From positions 153,048 to 217,047 of the forward strand of contig JAAFJX010000004.1 in assembly GCA_013299045.1 (NCBI GenBank): 64,000 nt of DNA. Reading direction: 5' to 3'. Positions 55,433 to 64,000 of the stretch are shown one piece after another. The notes beneath the pieces are model-generated. The model saw only the letters and a program-made list of their open reading frames with translations. It was not told where the DNA came from and did not search any database. The number at the start of each line of letters is the position of its first letter. Within the stretch, counting starts at the first letter, position 1. A program made the translations under genes and the position numbers. The stretch comes from Cytophagales bacterium. Its GTDB lineage: Bacteria > Bacteroidota > Bacteroidia > Cytophagales > Bernardetiaceae.

Positions 55433-56053
55433 CTATGGAATGTTCAAGTATTTATGTGTTTGCAAGGAAATTTGCCACTTGGGGTTTGCTTGCACGTAGC
55501 GAATCAGGGAGGGTAGCATTTCTTCAGCGCGTTCCCACTCTGGCTGCAAAAAGAGCAAACAATCAGAGTTTACTAAATCAGCATATTGTTCGGCCCAGCG
55601 GAAATCTGTATGACTATGCACAATCATTTTTAGTTCGTGCGCCTTGCTGCAGATGCTTGGTAGGGGTTTTTTGAACTTTTTTGGGGAGAGGCAAATCCAA
55701 TCCCATTGGCCAGTAAGAGGATGCGCGCCAGAGGTTTCCAGGTTCGTTCGGAAACCAGCATTTTGTAGAATTGTTGTGAGCACCTCTAAGTTGTAAAGAA
55801 GCGGCTCGCCTCCTGTAATAACTGCTAAGCGGGCGGGGTGTACTTTTGCTTTTTCTATAATGCTTTCAGCAGTTAGCAGAGGATGTTTTGTTGCGTCCCA
55901 AGACTCTTTTACATCGCACCACGTACAGCCAACGTCGCAGCCCGCTAAACGAATAAAGTAAGCGGCATGCCCCTGATAAAACCCCTCGCCTTGTATGGTA
56001 TAAAACTGCTCCATAACAGGCAGTATATGACTACTTTGCGTGTTCTCTTGCAT
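55433..56053 (-). CDS. queE: 7-carboxy-7-deazaguanine synthase
   Basis: A 206-residue radical-SAM enzyme of queuosine biosynthesis; it contracts carboxytetrahydropterin to CDG. The cluster-binding Cys39, Cys43 and Cys46 are in AGCDVGCTWCDVKESW. YTIQGEGFYQGHAAYFIR precedes them and VITGGEPLLYN follows. The frame continues upstream to 56158 into the lipoprotein gene, so the ATG at 56053 is preferred. Confidence 0.94.
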   Translation of the reverse strand: MQENTQSSHILPVMEQFYTIQGEGFYQGHAAYFIRLAGCDVGCTWCDVKESWDATKHPLLTAESIIEKAKVHPARLAVITGGEPLLYNLEVLTTILQNAGFRTNLETSGAHPLTGQWDWICLSPKKFKKPLPSICSKAHELKMIVHSHTDFRWAEQYADLVNSDCLLFLQPEWERAEEMLPSLIRYVQANPKWQISLQTHKYLNIP

Positions 56054-56075
56054 GAGTTTTGCCTTTCTTGGCGCT

Positions 56076-56387
56076 TTAGCGTGTTTTCTTTTTATACTTA
56101 GGGTTTGCCTGGCCGTAACGTGGCTGTTTGGGCGCAAACCAGGCCGTAAAACCGCCACCTCTTTTGCCTCTAAATTCCGCGCCGTCGTGGTAGTGGTTCA
56201 TGCGCACATGGCAGAAGGGCATTTTGCACTTCTTAACTTTCTTTTTTTTCTTTTTTTTCTCTTCACTTGCATTCAGGTCTGGTTTTTTACTTTTGCAAGA
56301 GGGCACAGCAAAAAAAGCCGCAAAGGCTAAAAAAATACACAGAAAAAAGCTTATTCTGCACTTGGATAAAGTTAGGCTCATGTTCAA
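56076..56387 (-). CDS. Small lipoprotein with poly-Lys stretch
   Basis: A 103-residue predicted lipoprotein. A hydrophobic leader ends at the lipobox-like AVPSCKS (Cys31). A strongly basic stretch (EEKKKKKKKVKKCK, about 42-55) is encoded by A-rich sequence, followed by a His/Tyr-rich CHVRMNHYHDGAEFRG and an aromatic tail. Cys-containing tails of this kind recur in Bacteroidota proteins of unknown function. It lies 22 bp upstream of queE. Confidence 0.72.
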   Translation of the reverse strand: MNMSLTLSKCRISFFLCIFLAFAAFFAVPSCKSKKPDLNASEEKKKKKKKVKKCKMPFCHVRMNHYHDGAEFRGKRGGGFTAWFAPKQPRYGQANPKYKKKTR

Positions 56388-56489
56388 AATGAGTTTAGTG
56401 GTGAGTAGGCTAGTAAGACCAAGATAACGGCTGTATCAGCATTATGCTCAGAACCAGAGCCAAAGTATGCTGCCAAATTTTTACAAATA

Positions 56490-57422
56490 TCAGGCCTCCG
56501 TGAGTTTTTTAAAAATACTTTCCAAAGAATTTTCAATTTCTTTTTGTTCTAGGAGCGTCCAGCCTTCTGCCACGGCTAGTTTAAAGAGAGCAGCACGCAC
56601 GTCGATTTGCCCATTATTTTCTTGCTCAAGCCAAATCTTGTAGGTGAATGATTGGTAGTCTGATGGATTCTCAACATTCTTTACACCCTCCAGTTCAGCT
56701 ATTTTTTGTAAAGAGGCTTCGCCTGCAAAGGTAACAAGAAGAATTTTATTGCTGGTTTCGGCGCGTAAATCTTGCAAAGAGGCGTTGGCTACAATTTTGC
56801 CCTTATTGATAATAACAACACGATGGCAGAGCGCCTGTACCTCCTGCATGATGTGTGTAGAAAAAACAATGGTTTTTTGGGCACTAATTTGTTTGATAAC
56901 GGCACGCATTTCCGATATTTGGTTCGGGTCTAGACCAGTCGTAGGCTCGTCTAGGATAAGTACTTCGGGGTCGTGAATGAGCGCTTGCGCCAAACCTACT
57001 CGCTGTCTATAGCCCTTTGAAAGCTGGCCTATCTGCTTGCCCTTACTGGCTTCTAAGCCGCAAAGATTGATGATATTTTGTAATTTATTTTTAAAAGCCT
57101 GTCCTTTTATGTTATGCAATTCTGCACTAAACTTTAGATATTCAGGGACATACATATCCAAATAAAGCGGATTGTGCTCGGCCAAATAGCCCAGCTTTTT
57201 GCGAGCGGACAAGGAGTCCTTTTGTACGGAAATACCACAGACTTCTACTGAGCCGTTTGTAGGCATCAAAAAACCAGTCGCAATCTTCATGGTAGTTGAT
57301 TTTCCTGCACCGTTGGGGCCTAAAAAGCCTACAATTTCGCCTTTTTGAGCCGAAAAAGATATGTTGTCCACAGCCTTCTGCGTACCATAAATTTTTGTTA
57401 ATTCTTTAACTTCTAGGCTCAT
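56490..57422 (-). CDS. gldA: Gliding-motility ABC transporter ATP-binding protein GldA
   Basis: A 310-residue ABC ATPase. Walker A GPNGAGKST is at 35-43, the signature is LSKGYRQRVGLAQ, Walker B is VLILDEPTTGLDP and the switch His is in VFSTHIMQEV. The MSLEVKELTKIYGTQKAV start and the C-terminal DVRAALFKLAVAEGWTLLE part fit GldA, which works with GldF and GldG in gliding. Those genes are not in the window. Confidence 0.88.
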   Translation of the reverse strand: MSLEVKELTKIYGTQKAVDNISFSAQKGEIVGFLGPNGAGKSTTMKIATGFLMPTNGSVEVCGISVQKDSLSARKKLGYLAEHNPLYLDMYVPEYLKFSAELHNIKGQAFKNKLQNIINLCGLEASKGKQIGQLSKGYRQRVGLAQALIHDPEVLILDEPTTGLDPNQISEMRAVIKQISAQKTIVFSTHIMQEVQALCHRVVIINKGKIVANASLQDLRAETSNKILLVTFAGEASLQKIAELEGVKNVENPSDYQSFTYKIWLEQENNGQIDVRAALFKLAVAEGWTLLEQKEIENSLESIFKKLTEA

Positions 57423-57437
57423 AATTATTGCTATCCG

Positions 57438-57908
57438 TTATATTTTAGCGCTCTGCTCGTCCAGCTCTAGCAGCCAGCGATAATTTCGTAAATATTTATT
57501 GGAACGTTCCATATCTCTGTCTTGCAACTGAACGATTCGCCTTATATCCATGTTATCTTGAAGGTCGTTGAGCTTGACGCGCCGAGCCACGGGGTGCATA
57601 GCAAGGCGCTGTATATACACCTCATAAGACTCATGTTTGTGGTGCGTAAGAAGCTTTACAACCGCAATAATATCTTCACTAAAGCCTTCGTTTTCAAGGT
57701 CTTTTTCACTATAATTGGTATCTTCAATGAGGTCATGCAGAACTCCGCATATCTGCTCCATGAGGGTCTGACCGCGCATCATAACACGCAAAACGTGCAT
57801 GGTGTAGGGCTGTCCGCTCTTATCCCGAAAGCCAAAATGTGCATTGGCAGCCAGCCGAATGGCTTTGTCAAGATGTTCAGGTGTGGCATTGTAGGCAGAC
57901 TGCTGCAT
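57438..57908 (-). CDS. HD-domain phosphohydrolase (RelA/SpoT-type HD only)
   Basis: A 156-residue protein. His38 in PYTMHVLRV and His58-Asp59 in GVLHDLIEDTNYS form the HD metal site, and ARRVKLNDLQDNMD corresponds to the RelA/SpoT KxxDxxDN segment. There is no synthetase, TGS or ACT domain, so it is a stand-alone HD of the MESH1-like size. (p)ppGpp or another nucleotide as substrate is plausible but unproven. It lies 5 bp from the response regulator and 15 bp from gldA. Confidence 0.85.
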   Translation of the reverse strand: MQQSAYNATPEHLDKAIRLAANAHFGFRDKSGQPYTMHVLRVMMRGQTLMEQICGVLHDLIEDTNYSEKDLENEGFSEDIIAVVKLLTHHKHESYEVYIQRLAMHPVARRVKLNDLQDNMDIRRIVQLQDRDMERSNKYLRNYRWLLELDEQSAKI

Positions 57909-57913
57909 TTTTA

Positions 57914-58603
57914 TTACAATAAGTTCAAACGCTTCATAAAGCTATTCTTGAAAGATGCGCCTATCGGTATGGCCTTGCCTGGCATATTCACGCTTAAATC
58001 CTCAATGGCTTCAATTTTATTCATATTGATAATATAGGAGCGGTGTACGCGAATAAAATCGGACTCAGGTAGTTTTTTTTCCAAGCCTTTCATGGTGGAG
58101 TGAATGATATATTTGCGCTTCGCTGTATTAAGAATAACATAATCTGAGAGCGCTTCCACAAACAAAATTTCGCTCAGCTTGAGCTTTATTATTTTATTAT
58201 CCGCTTTTACAAAGACCTCATCTTTTTGATTTTCAACAGTTACGTTCGTAGCTTTGAGGTTAGACTCTGCCTTATTGACCGCCTTTAGGAAGCGTGCATA
58301 ATTGACTGGCTTTACCAAATAGTCTGTTACTTTATACTCAAAAGCCTCTACCGCATAGTTGGGGCGCGAAGTAATCATAATAATTTGGGGTGTGTCATCA
58401 AGGGCTTTCATTAAATCTAAGCCGCTCATTTCGGGCATTTCTACATCCAAAAAAACAATATCTACTTCATTGGATTTCAAAACGTTAAAAGCATCGGTAG
58501 CGCTTTCACATTCAGCTACGAGCTTTAGCCCGTCGGTCTTCCCTACGTAGTGTTTTACCACGTTTCTAGAGAACTCTTCGTCGTCAACTATGATGCAATT
58601 CAT
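57914..58603 (-). CDS. LytTR-family response regulator
   Basis: A 229-residue transcription regulator. The receiver domain has the acidic pair Asp7-Asp8 (IIVDDEE), the phospho-acceptor Asp53 (VFLDVEMPEMSGLDL) and Lys102-type lysine in DYLVKPVNYARF. The LytTR DNA-binding domain follows (ILFVEALSDYVILNT, FIRVHRSYIINMNKIEAI). No histidine kinase gene is adjacent. It is the first gene of the minus-strand run that includes the HD hydrolase and gldA. Confidence 0.93.
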   Translation of the reverse strand: MNCIIVDDEEFSRNVVKHYVGKTDGLKLVAECESATDAFNVLKSNEVDIVFLDVEMPEMSGLDLMKALDDTPQIIMITSRPNYAVEAFEYKVTDYLVKPVNYARFLKAVNKAESNLKATNVTVENQKDEVFVKADNKIIKLKLSEILFVEALSDYVILNTAKRKYIIHSTMKGLEKKLPESDFIRVHRSYIINMNKIEAIEDLSVNMPGKAIPIGASFKNSFMKRLNLL

Positions 58604-59033
58604 TCAATCGTACAGAGCAATAGGATAAGCAAAATATAGAGATGCTGTAAAGCAGCAACTATAATGAGAACACAATTATAACTAAAAAAGTATCCATAAC
58701 AATACAATTTTGTGTTTTTTTTGATTTGAAACCAAAATATAACTCAAAAAAGCAGCTCAAAAGACTTGAAAGAGGCTAGGGCTTTAGTCTTTGAAAAAAA
58801 GGATTTAATCGAACTTATCAAAAAAAAGTTGCTCTAAATAAAGTCTATATATATTTTTGGGTAATTAATTTGAATTATTTGGAGAAAAAAGAATACTTTG
58901 GCTAGCATTTTGAATTATAGATTAGACAACCAGCCTAAGCGGTTCTAGCAATACAACTGTCTATGACTCATACTATTGCTTAAATTGCTGTTAATCAACA
59001 CAATGACCTTTATTTCATTTATACAATTTTAAA
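58604..59033. other. Divergent intergenic region
   Basis: A 430-bp AT-rich gap between the LytTR regulator (-) and the propeller sensor (+). It should contain both promoters. I saw no clear -33/-7 pair, no hairpin terminator, no tRNA and no repeat. Confidence 0.45.
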
Positions 59034-62000
59034 ATGCCAATTCGTTGTTATTTGAGAATGTTGTTTCTGCTAAACTCTCTGTTTTTTGTAACAGTGGGTT
59101 ATGGGCGCGACTCTCAAGCGCGTTTTGAGCATTATACAACAGACCGAGGTTTATCGCAAGGGAGCATCAACGGCATCATGCAAGACCATTTAGGCTTTTT
59201 GTGGTTTGCTACCCAAGATGGCCTTAATTTTTATGACGGTTATGCTTTTCAGACTTTTACGAGCATTTCAGGTGATGGCAACACACTATCCTCGTCTTAC
59301 ATCAACAGTATTTTTCAGGATAGCCAAAATCGTATATGGATAGGTACAGCAGAAGGTATCAATCTTTATAACCCTTTCACAAAAACCTTTCAGCAGTATC
59401 AAGAAGAGGCCGAAAAGCGCGAAAATATGCTGACCGAAAACATCAAATGTTTTGCCGAAACAGAGGATAAACAAATTTGGGTAGGAACAGATGGTGGGCT
59501 AAAACGCTTCAATACACAAACATCTGGTTTTGAAATAGTCAAAAGTACTGAAGGCTTAGCAGTTTTGAGCCTTTTGAAAGGAAAGAATGGAAACTTATGG
59601 GTAGGCACGGAAACAGGACTTTATGCACTAGACCCTAAAAAGCTGAGCCTGAACTCCCCACAGCCTGAACCATTGATGACAGCCTCTATTTTGACGCTCT
59701 ACAGTGATTCTAGAAAAAGAATTTGGGTAGGTACAAACAACGGACTTTTTTGTATTTATGAAAATGGCCAGGTTAAAGAATATGCTTATGACACTAGCAG
59801 AAGAGGCCTTAGCAAAATTTCTTTCCCCGTTATTACCAGTATTTTACAAGATAGCAAAGGCTATATATGGGCAGGCACACAGGGCGGAGGCTTGAATGTA
59901 TTGACCCCGAACGGCCAAATTGAGCAGATTGTACATAGCGACAATCAAACCTCCTCGCTGAGCCATGACATCGTGAACACACTCTATGAGGACAAAAGTG
60001 GTATTATCTGGATTGGCACTTATAACGGTTTGGATAAATACGATGAAGAGCGCGATGTTTTGGCGGCTTACCGTAGCCCATTACAGTACGCAACTTTGCA
60101 AAAAACTGGCGAAGTATCGGCGGTATGCCAGTTGCGTAATGCGATGGTTTGGGTAGGTACTGAGGAGGGAATTTGGATTCTAAGCCCACAGTCCGATAAT
60201 ACCTACGCCAGTTCCTTGCTAAATACCAGTAATTCCAAACTTTGCAATGACGACATCAGCACTATTTTTGAAGATAGTGAGGGCCTTGTTTGGATTGGAA
60301 CGCACGGTGGAGGCTTGCAGCGCTACAATCGCAACACACAGACCTTTGACCTGTTTGCTCATAATGAAAGTTTAGAAAACAGCCTCTCTGATAACTATAT
60401 CAATGCCATTTACGAAGACAAGAACAACACCATCTGGGTAGGCACTTCGGGTGGCTTAAACAGCATTCAGAAAAAAGACGGTAAAGTAACACGCTACCAG
60501 CGCTCCGAAAACCGTGAAGCAGGCCGAATCAGCGACAACAATGTTTGGTGCATACGCGAGGATAAATTCGGGGTTTTATGGGTAGGTACTTCACTGGGGC
60601 TCAATCGTTTTGACAGAGAAAGCGGACGCTTTGTATCCTACTACAAATCCAACAAGGCAAAATCTTTGAGCAACAATTACGTTGTATCCATTTTTGAAGA
60701 CCATGCCGGCATACTTTGGTTTGGAACACACGGAGGAGGCCTAAACCGTTACAACAACCAAACAGGCGATTTTGAGCATTTTACGGAGCGCGAGGGCCTG
60801 CCTAATGGTGTCGTTTACGCCATTTGCGAAGATGCTGAAAAACAACTTTGGCTTACTACAAACAAAGGATTAGTGCGCTTTAATACGCGCCGAACCCAGT
60901 TTAGGGTTTTTGATAGTAGCGATGGGCTCAAAAGCAACCGCTTTACGCCAAATGCAGCCCTTTTCACCTTTCAGCGCGAGTTGGTTTTGGGTAGTATTAA
61001 TGGTTTGATTGTTTTTAAACCTGCATCGGTCAAAGACAATACCTTTGTGCCACCTGTCAGAATTACTGATTTTAAGTTGTTCAATAAGAGCGTTTTGGTA
61101 TCTGAAGACTCTCTGTTTTCTAGCAGTATTTTTGATACCAAGTCCGTAGAACTTGCTTACGACCAGAATTTCTTTTCCTTTGATTTTGTGGCTCTTAACT
61201 TCCGTTTGGCTCAAAAAAATCAATACGCCTTTCGTTTAGAAAACTTTGAAGAGAATTGGAATTATACCAACGCCAGCAATAGAACGGCCTCTTATACCAA
61301 TATTCCGCCTGGACAGTATGTTTTTAGAGTTAAAGCCTCCAATAACGACGGCGTTTGGAATGAAACAGGCATGGCAATAACTCTCATCATCAAACCACCT
61401 TATTGGGCTACATGGTGGTTCAGAGTAGGCCTTGTTGTGCTGGTAGTGGGGCTTTTGGTAGGCGCATACAGAATCCGTGTTACGCAGATGGAGCGTCAGA
61501 AACAAAGACTTTCTCGCTTAGTCAAGCAAAGAACAAGAGAGTTGCAGCACGAAAAAGAGAAATTAGAGTTGGCTTACCAAGACAACTTGAATAAAAATAA
61601 TGAAATTTTAGAAAAAAACATAGACCTCAAGCAAAAACAAGAAGAGATACTTGCTCAGCGCGACGATATAGAGCGCCAACGCAATGAACTTGAGCGTTCG
61701 TTCAACAACATTCGTATTTTGAGCGACATAGGCCAAGAGATTACAACCATTCTAGATTTGGGGCATCTTGCACAAGTCGTTTATGACCACATCAACTCCC
61801 TGATGGACGCGTCTGGTTTTGGTATAGGCATACATGACGAAGAAAAACAAATTTTGGAATTTAGAGGGTTTGTAGAAAACAACCAGATTCTTCCCGTTCA
61901 TTTTGACGAAACTACCTCCAAAAACTCCCTGTCCATTTGGTGTTTACACCACCAAGAGGAAATATTTATGAACGACGTATCCAAAGAATACAGCCGTTAC

Positions 62001-63005
62001 ATAGCAGGAGAAATACAAATTACGGAAGGCCAGCAGTCCGAATCACTTATTTATTTGCCTCTTTCCGTCAAAAATCGTCCGGTGGGTGTTATTACTGTTC
62101 AGAGTTTTAAAAAAGGAGCCTACACGCGCCAGCATCTTACAATTCTTAAAACTCTTGCCTCTTATATCTCAATAGCGCTAGATAACGCTCACGCTTACGA
62201 AGACCTCAAGTCAGCTAAAAAAATCATTGAAGGCAACAATTTGGCGCTCATGGACAGCATCCGTTATGCGCAAACCATACAGACCGCCATGTTGCCGCTT
62301 GCCGAAGGTTTCAAAACACTTACGAGGGACTTTTTTGTTATTTATCAGCCCAAAGACCTTGTTTCTGGCGATTTCTATTGGTTGAAGGAATACAATGGCA
62401 GAACCTACATGGCGGTAGCAGACTGTACAGGGCACGGCGTGCCAGGCGCGTTTATGTCTATGATAGGCATTCGCCTACTGACAGAAATTGTATCTAACGA
62501 GCGTTTTTCTCAGCCCAAAGCCATTTTAGAGGAACTACACGTACAGGTGCGGACTGCCCTGAGACAAGAACGCGAACAAAACGACGACGGTATGGACATT
62601 GCCCTCTGCTGTGTAGAACAAGTCCCGCATTCTGAAGCAAGAAATATCTATTTTGCAGGAGCTAAACGCTCTATGCTGTATTTGGGACAAGATACACACG
62701 AACTCATCAAGGGCGACCGCCGCTCTATTGGCGGGCGCGATAAACGACATGGCAACCACTTCGTACAGCACCTTATACAAGCACGTGCGGGAGACCAAAT
62801 TTATATGGGTACAGATGGCATTGCAGACCAACACAACCAAAACAAAAAGAAGCTAGGCTCAAACCAACTTAGATTACTCATTATGAGCACAAATGGTATG
62901 AGTATGCAGCAGCAAAAGGAGCATATTTGGTCTGTTTTTGAAGCGCACAAGGGCCGCGAAGTGCAGCGCGACGACATCACCCTACTCGGTGTTATGCTCA
63001 AATAG
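59034..63005 (+). CDS. Two-component-propeller sensor with GAF and SpoIIE phosphatase
   Basis: A 1323-residue membrane sensor. A signal peptide (about 1-24) precedes many propeller blades (about 30-690; IWIGTAEGINLYN, LWFGTHGGGLNRYN). A Y_Y_Y domain follows (about 720-775), one membrane helix (about 793-812), a coiled coil (about 815-890), a GAF domain (about 895-1055), the linker motif AQTIQTAMLP and a SpoIIE phosphatase (about 1095-1320). Metal-binding motifs SGDFYW, DCTGHGVPGAFMS, GTDGIADQ and DDITLLG are intact. The GAF domain distinguishes it from the otherwise similar protein at 34-3423. The repeat copy B begins 17 bp after the stop. Confidence 0.93.
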   Translation: MPIRCYLRMLFLLNSLFFVTVGYGRDSQARFEHYTTDRGLSQGSINGIMQDHLGFLWFATQDGLNFYDGYAFQTFTSISGDGNTLSSSYINSIFQDSQNRIWIGTAEGINLYNPFTKTFQQYQEEAEKRENMLTENIKCFAETEDKQIWVGTDGGLKRFNTQTSGFEIVKSTEGLAVLSLLKGKNGNLWVGTETGLYALDPKKLSLNSPQPEPLMTASILTLYSDSRKRIWVGTNNGLFCIYENGQVKEYAYDTSRRGLSKISFPVITSILQDSKGYIWAGTQGGGLNVLTPNGQIEQIVHSDNQTSSLSHDIVNTLYEDKSGIIWIGTYNGLDKYDEERDVLAAYRSPLQYATLQKTGEVSAVCQLRNAMVWVGTEEGIWILSPQSDNTYASSLLNTSNSKLCNDDISTIFEDSEGLVWIGTHGGGLQRYNRNTQTFDLFAHNESLENSLSDNYINAIYEDKNNTIWVGTSGGLNSIQKKDGKVTRYQRSENREAGRISDNNVWCIREDKFGVLWVGTSLGLNRFDRESGRFVSYYKSNKAKSLSNNYVVSIFEDHAGILWFGTHGGGLNRYNNQTGDFEHFTEREGLPNGVVYAICEDAEKQLWLTTNKGLVRFNTRRTQFRVFDSSDGLKSNRFTPNAALFTFQRELVLGSINGLIVFKPASVKDNTFVPPVRITDFKLFNKSVLVSEDSLFSSSIFDTKSVELAYDQNFFSFDFVALNFRLAQKNQYAFRLENFEENWNYTNASNRTASYTNIPPGQYVFRVKASNNDGVWNETGMAITLIIKPPYWATWWFRVGLVVLVVGLLVGAYRIRVTQMERQKQRLSRLVKQRTRELQHEKEKLELAYQDNLNKNNEILEKNIDLKQKQEEILAQRDDIERQRNELERSFNNIRILSDIGQEITTILDLGHLAQVVYDHINSLMDASGFGIGIHDEEKQILEFRGFVENNQILPVHFDETTSKNSLSIWCLHHQEEIFMNDVSKEYSRYIAGEIQITEGQQSESLIYLPLSVKNRPVGVITVQSFKKGAYTRQHLTILKTLASYISIALDNAHAYEDLKSAKKIIEGNNLALMDSIRYAQTIQTAMLPLAEGFKTLTRDFFVIYQPKDLVSGDFYWLKEYNGRTYMAVADCTGHGVPGAFMSMIGIRLLTEIVSNERFSQPKAILEELHVQVRTALRQEREQNDDGMDIALCCVEQVPHSEARNIYFAGAKRSMLYLGQDTHELIKGDRRSIGGRDKRHGNHFVQHLIQARAGDQIYMGTDGIADQHNQNKKKLGSNQLRLLIMSTNGMSMQQQKEHIWSVFEAHKGREVQRDDITLLGVMLK

Positions 63006-63022
63006 CGTGCTTTTGTTTAAAT

Positions 63023-63875
63023 AGTCTTCCCTTAAAAAATATCTAAGGCATTTATTGTCAGTAAATTAAACAAGCATTTCATCTTTAAAACCTCTTAGTC
63101 GTTTATTAAAACCGTCCTTTCCGCAGAGTTGCGGGGGGGGGTGAACGAAAGCAGCCTCTTAAACTAACCTCTCTTGAGTCGTCAAAAAGCCCTTTTTAAG
63201 TTTTTTAAGTTCTAATTGCCCTCTTTTGTCCCTTGTAGAGGCCCTTTTCTCGCGTTTTCAAATAACTTTTTGTCAAATTACTTACATCTGACTTTTTGAC
63301 TAATGATTGTTTTTCTACAATTCTATTGGGGCGTTCCCGCTTCGCGGTCGTTCGTCTTTGGGCTGCGCTTCGCTTCGGTGCTACGCACTAAACCCGCCGC
63401 CTCTCTAACGCCAATACAGGCCAATAGACGTACTCAATAACAAAAAAAAGAGATAAAGCGGCAAACCCGCTTGATGCCTAAAAATTGCTTTTGTCCTATT
63501 TTGCCTTAGCCCTAGCACGACCGTATCATAGCCGTATGATAGCCGTATCATAGCCGTAGTTGGCCGTACTTTAAAAGTAAAGCCTCTATCTTAGAAAAGT
63601 ACAATTATTCGCTTCCTAAAACGTACATCTCTCAGAGAGGTTAATTAAGAGCCTGTTTTGTAAGAGAATGAATCAAAGAAAAAGCCATTCGCTGTTTTAG
63701 ATGAAAAAAGGTTGTTTTTTCACCTAAATTGGCCTTTTGCGAGGCTTGATTTTTTTGCTATGCCCTATTTCAGCTCGCGCTTCAGTTCTGCATCAAGGCA
63801 AAAAGTAGAGAAGTCTATCAAAGGCCGTCAAGGTGTTCCCAAAATAGATAAACTATCCTCCTTAAATTTAGCTTA
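63023..63875. repeat. Inner non-coding repeat, copy B (right end missing)
   Basis: Nearly identical to 31781-32767 of copy A, starting with the same end AGTCTTCCCTTAAAA. It lacks the 121-bp segment present in copy A at 31859-31979, and about 12 bp near 63770. It carries the same 11-bp tandem array (63516-63559). Similarity stops at 63875 in the middle of the element, exactly at a TA, where the IS630-like sequence begins. Confidence 0.85.
63516..63559 (+). repeat. Tandem repeat, four 11-bp units (copy B)
   Basis: Counterpart of the array at 32393-32436. The first unit is degenerate (CACGACCGTAT) and the other three match copy A. Confidence 0.8.
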
Positions 63876-63908
63876 AGTATTAAGAATAAATTATTTTAGA
63901 TTATTTTG

Positions 63909-63916
63909 TATCTTTG
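63909..63916 (+). promoter_or_regulatory. Candidate -7 box of the IS630-like transposase
   Basis: TATCTTTG is an exact TAnnTTTG match, 12 bp before the ATG at 63928. No -33 element was recognised. Confidence 0.4.
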
Positions 63917-63927
63917 CCCCCAAAACT

Positions 63928-64000
63928 ATGGGAAGAGTTTTAACAATTAGCTTGACATCTGAACAAGAAACGGAGCTTATTAATCATCATAAAAAAAGTG
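63928..64000 (+). CDS. IS630-family transposase, N-terminal fragment (runs off window)
   Basis: The first 24 residues begin MGRVLTISLTSEQETEL, which looks like the LTIxLTxEQxxEL opening of IS630-type transposases before their helix-turn-helix. The gene continues past the window edge. The call rests on a short stretch and on the TA insertion site. Confidence 0.55.
   Translation, partial: MGRVLTISLTSEQETELINHHKKS

Larger units (their letters stand above)
63876..64000 (+). mobile_element. Left end of an IS630-like insertion (truncated by window)
   Basis: Sequence that interrupts copy B at a TA dinucleotide, the target of IS630/Tc1 elements. It contains a short AT-rich leader and the start of a transposase-like gene. 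The right end lies outside the window. Confidence 0.55.

Overview
The window looks like a chromosomal segment of a gliding, Gram-negative member of the Bacteroidota, most likely an order Cytophagales-type bacterium. The evidence is a GldA-type gliding ABC ATPase, a giant secreted protein ending in a type IX secretion (T9SS) sorting domain, OstA-like outer-membrane biogenesis, several -7 boxes of the Bacteroidota form TAnnTTTG, AT-rich leaders without clear Shine-Dalgarno sequences, and two-component-propeller sensors. Species assignment is inference. No tRNA, rRNA, CRISPR array or phage was found.

Layout. 0-3.4 kb: a propeller/SpoIIE-phosphatase sensor (-). 3.7-8.6 kb: SGNH hydrolase, M48-like metallopeptidase with repeats, GNAT acetyltransferase, secreted repeat protein (+). 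8.6-12.8 kb: tryptophan 2,3-dioxygenase, STAS protein, Fur-family regulator, then an FtsX-like permease and a GluQ-type synthetase homologue (-). 13-22 kb: rbfA, small membrane protein, redoxin, TPR/SpoIIE sensor, thioredoxin, then an unusual three-gene cluster (NlpC/P60 enzyme, kinase-like protein, methyltransferase) and a leucine-rich-repeat protein (+). 22-29.2 kb: glycosyltransferase, rsmI, cobS, SbtA-type transporter, two secreted unknowns, nuoCBA (-). 29.3-33.1 kb: a mobile-element graveyard with a decayed IS30 transposase, a DUF4139 gene and a 1.2-kb non-coding element with perfect terminal inverted repeats and an 11-bp target duplication. 33.1-47.1 kb: thiolase, hslU, Nif3-like, polysaccharide deacetylase, glyS, feoB/feoA, OstA-like, pentapeptide-type lipoprotein, ribD. 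47.2-54.9 kb: the 1735-residue T9SS protein and a PpiD-like foldase. 55-58.6 kb: RimB-like protease, queE, small lipoprotein, gldA, HD hydrolase, LytTR response regulator (-). 59-63 kb: a second propeller sensor with GAF and SpoIIE domains. 63-64 kb: a second copy of the inner ~0.85-1 kb non-coding repeat, interrupted by the start of an IS630-like transposase at the window edge.

How it fits together. Most genes are core metabolism and envelope biology. Two themes stand out. First, three membrane sensors end in the same SpoIIE-type PP2C phosphatase module, and a lone STAS anti-sigma antagonist lies between them, so phosphatase-driven partner switching is probably a major signalling mode; no RsbW-type kinase is visible. 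Second, a family of non-coding elements shares the end motif AGTCTTCCCTTAAAA: two long copies, one 93-bp palindromic miniature copy and one possible solo end. The best candidates for something undescribed are this element family and the NlpC/P60-kinase-methyltransferase operon.
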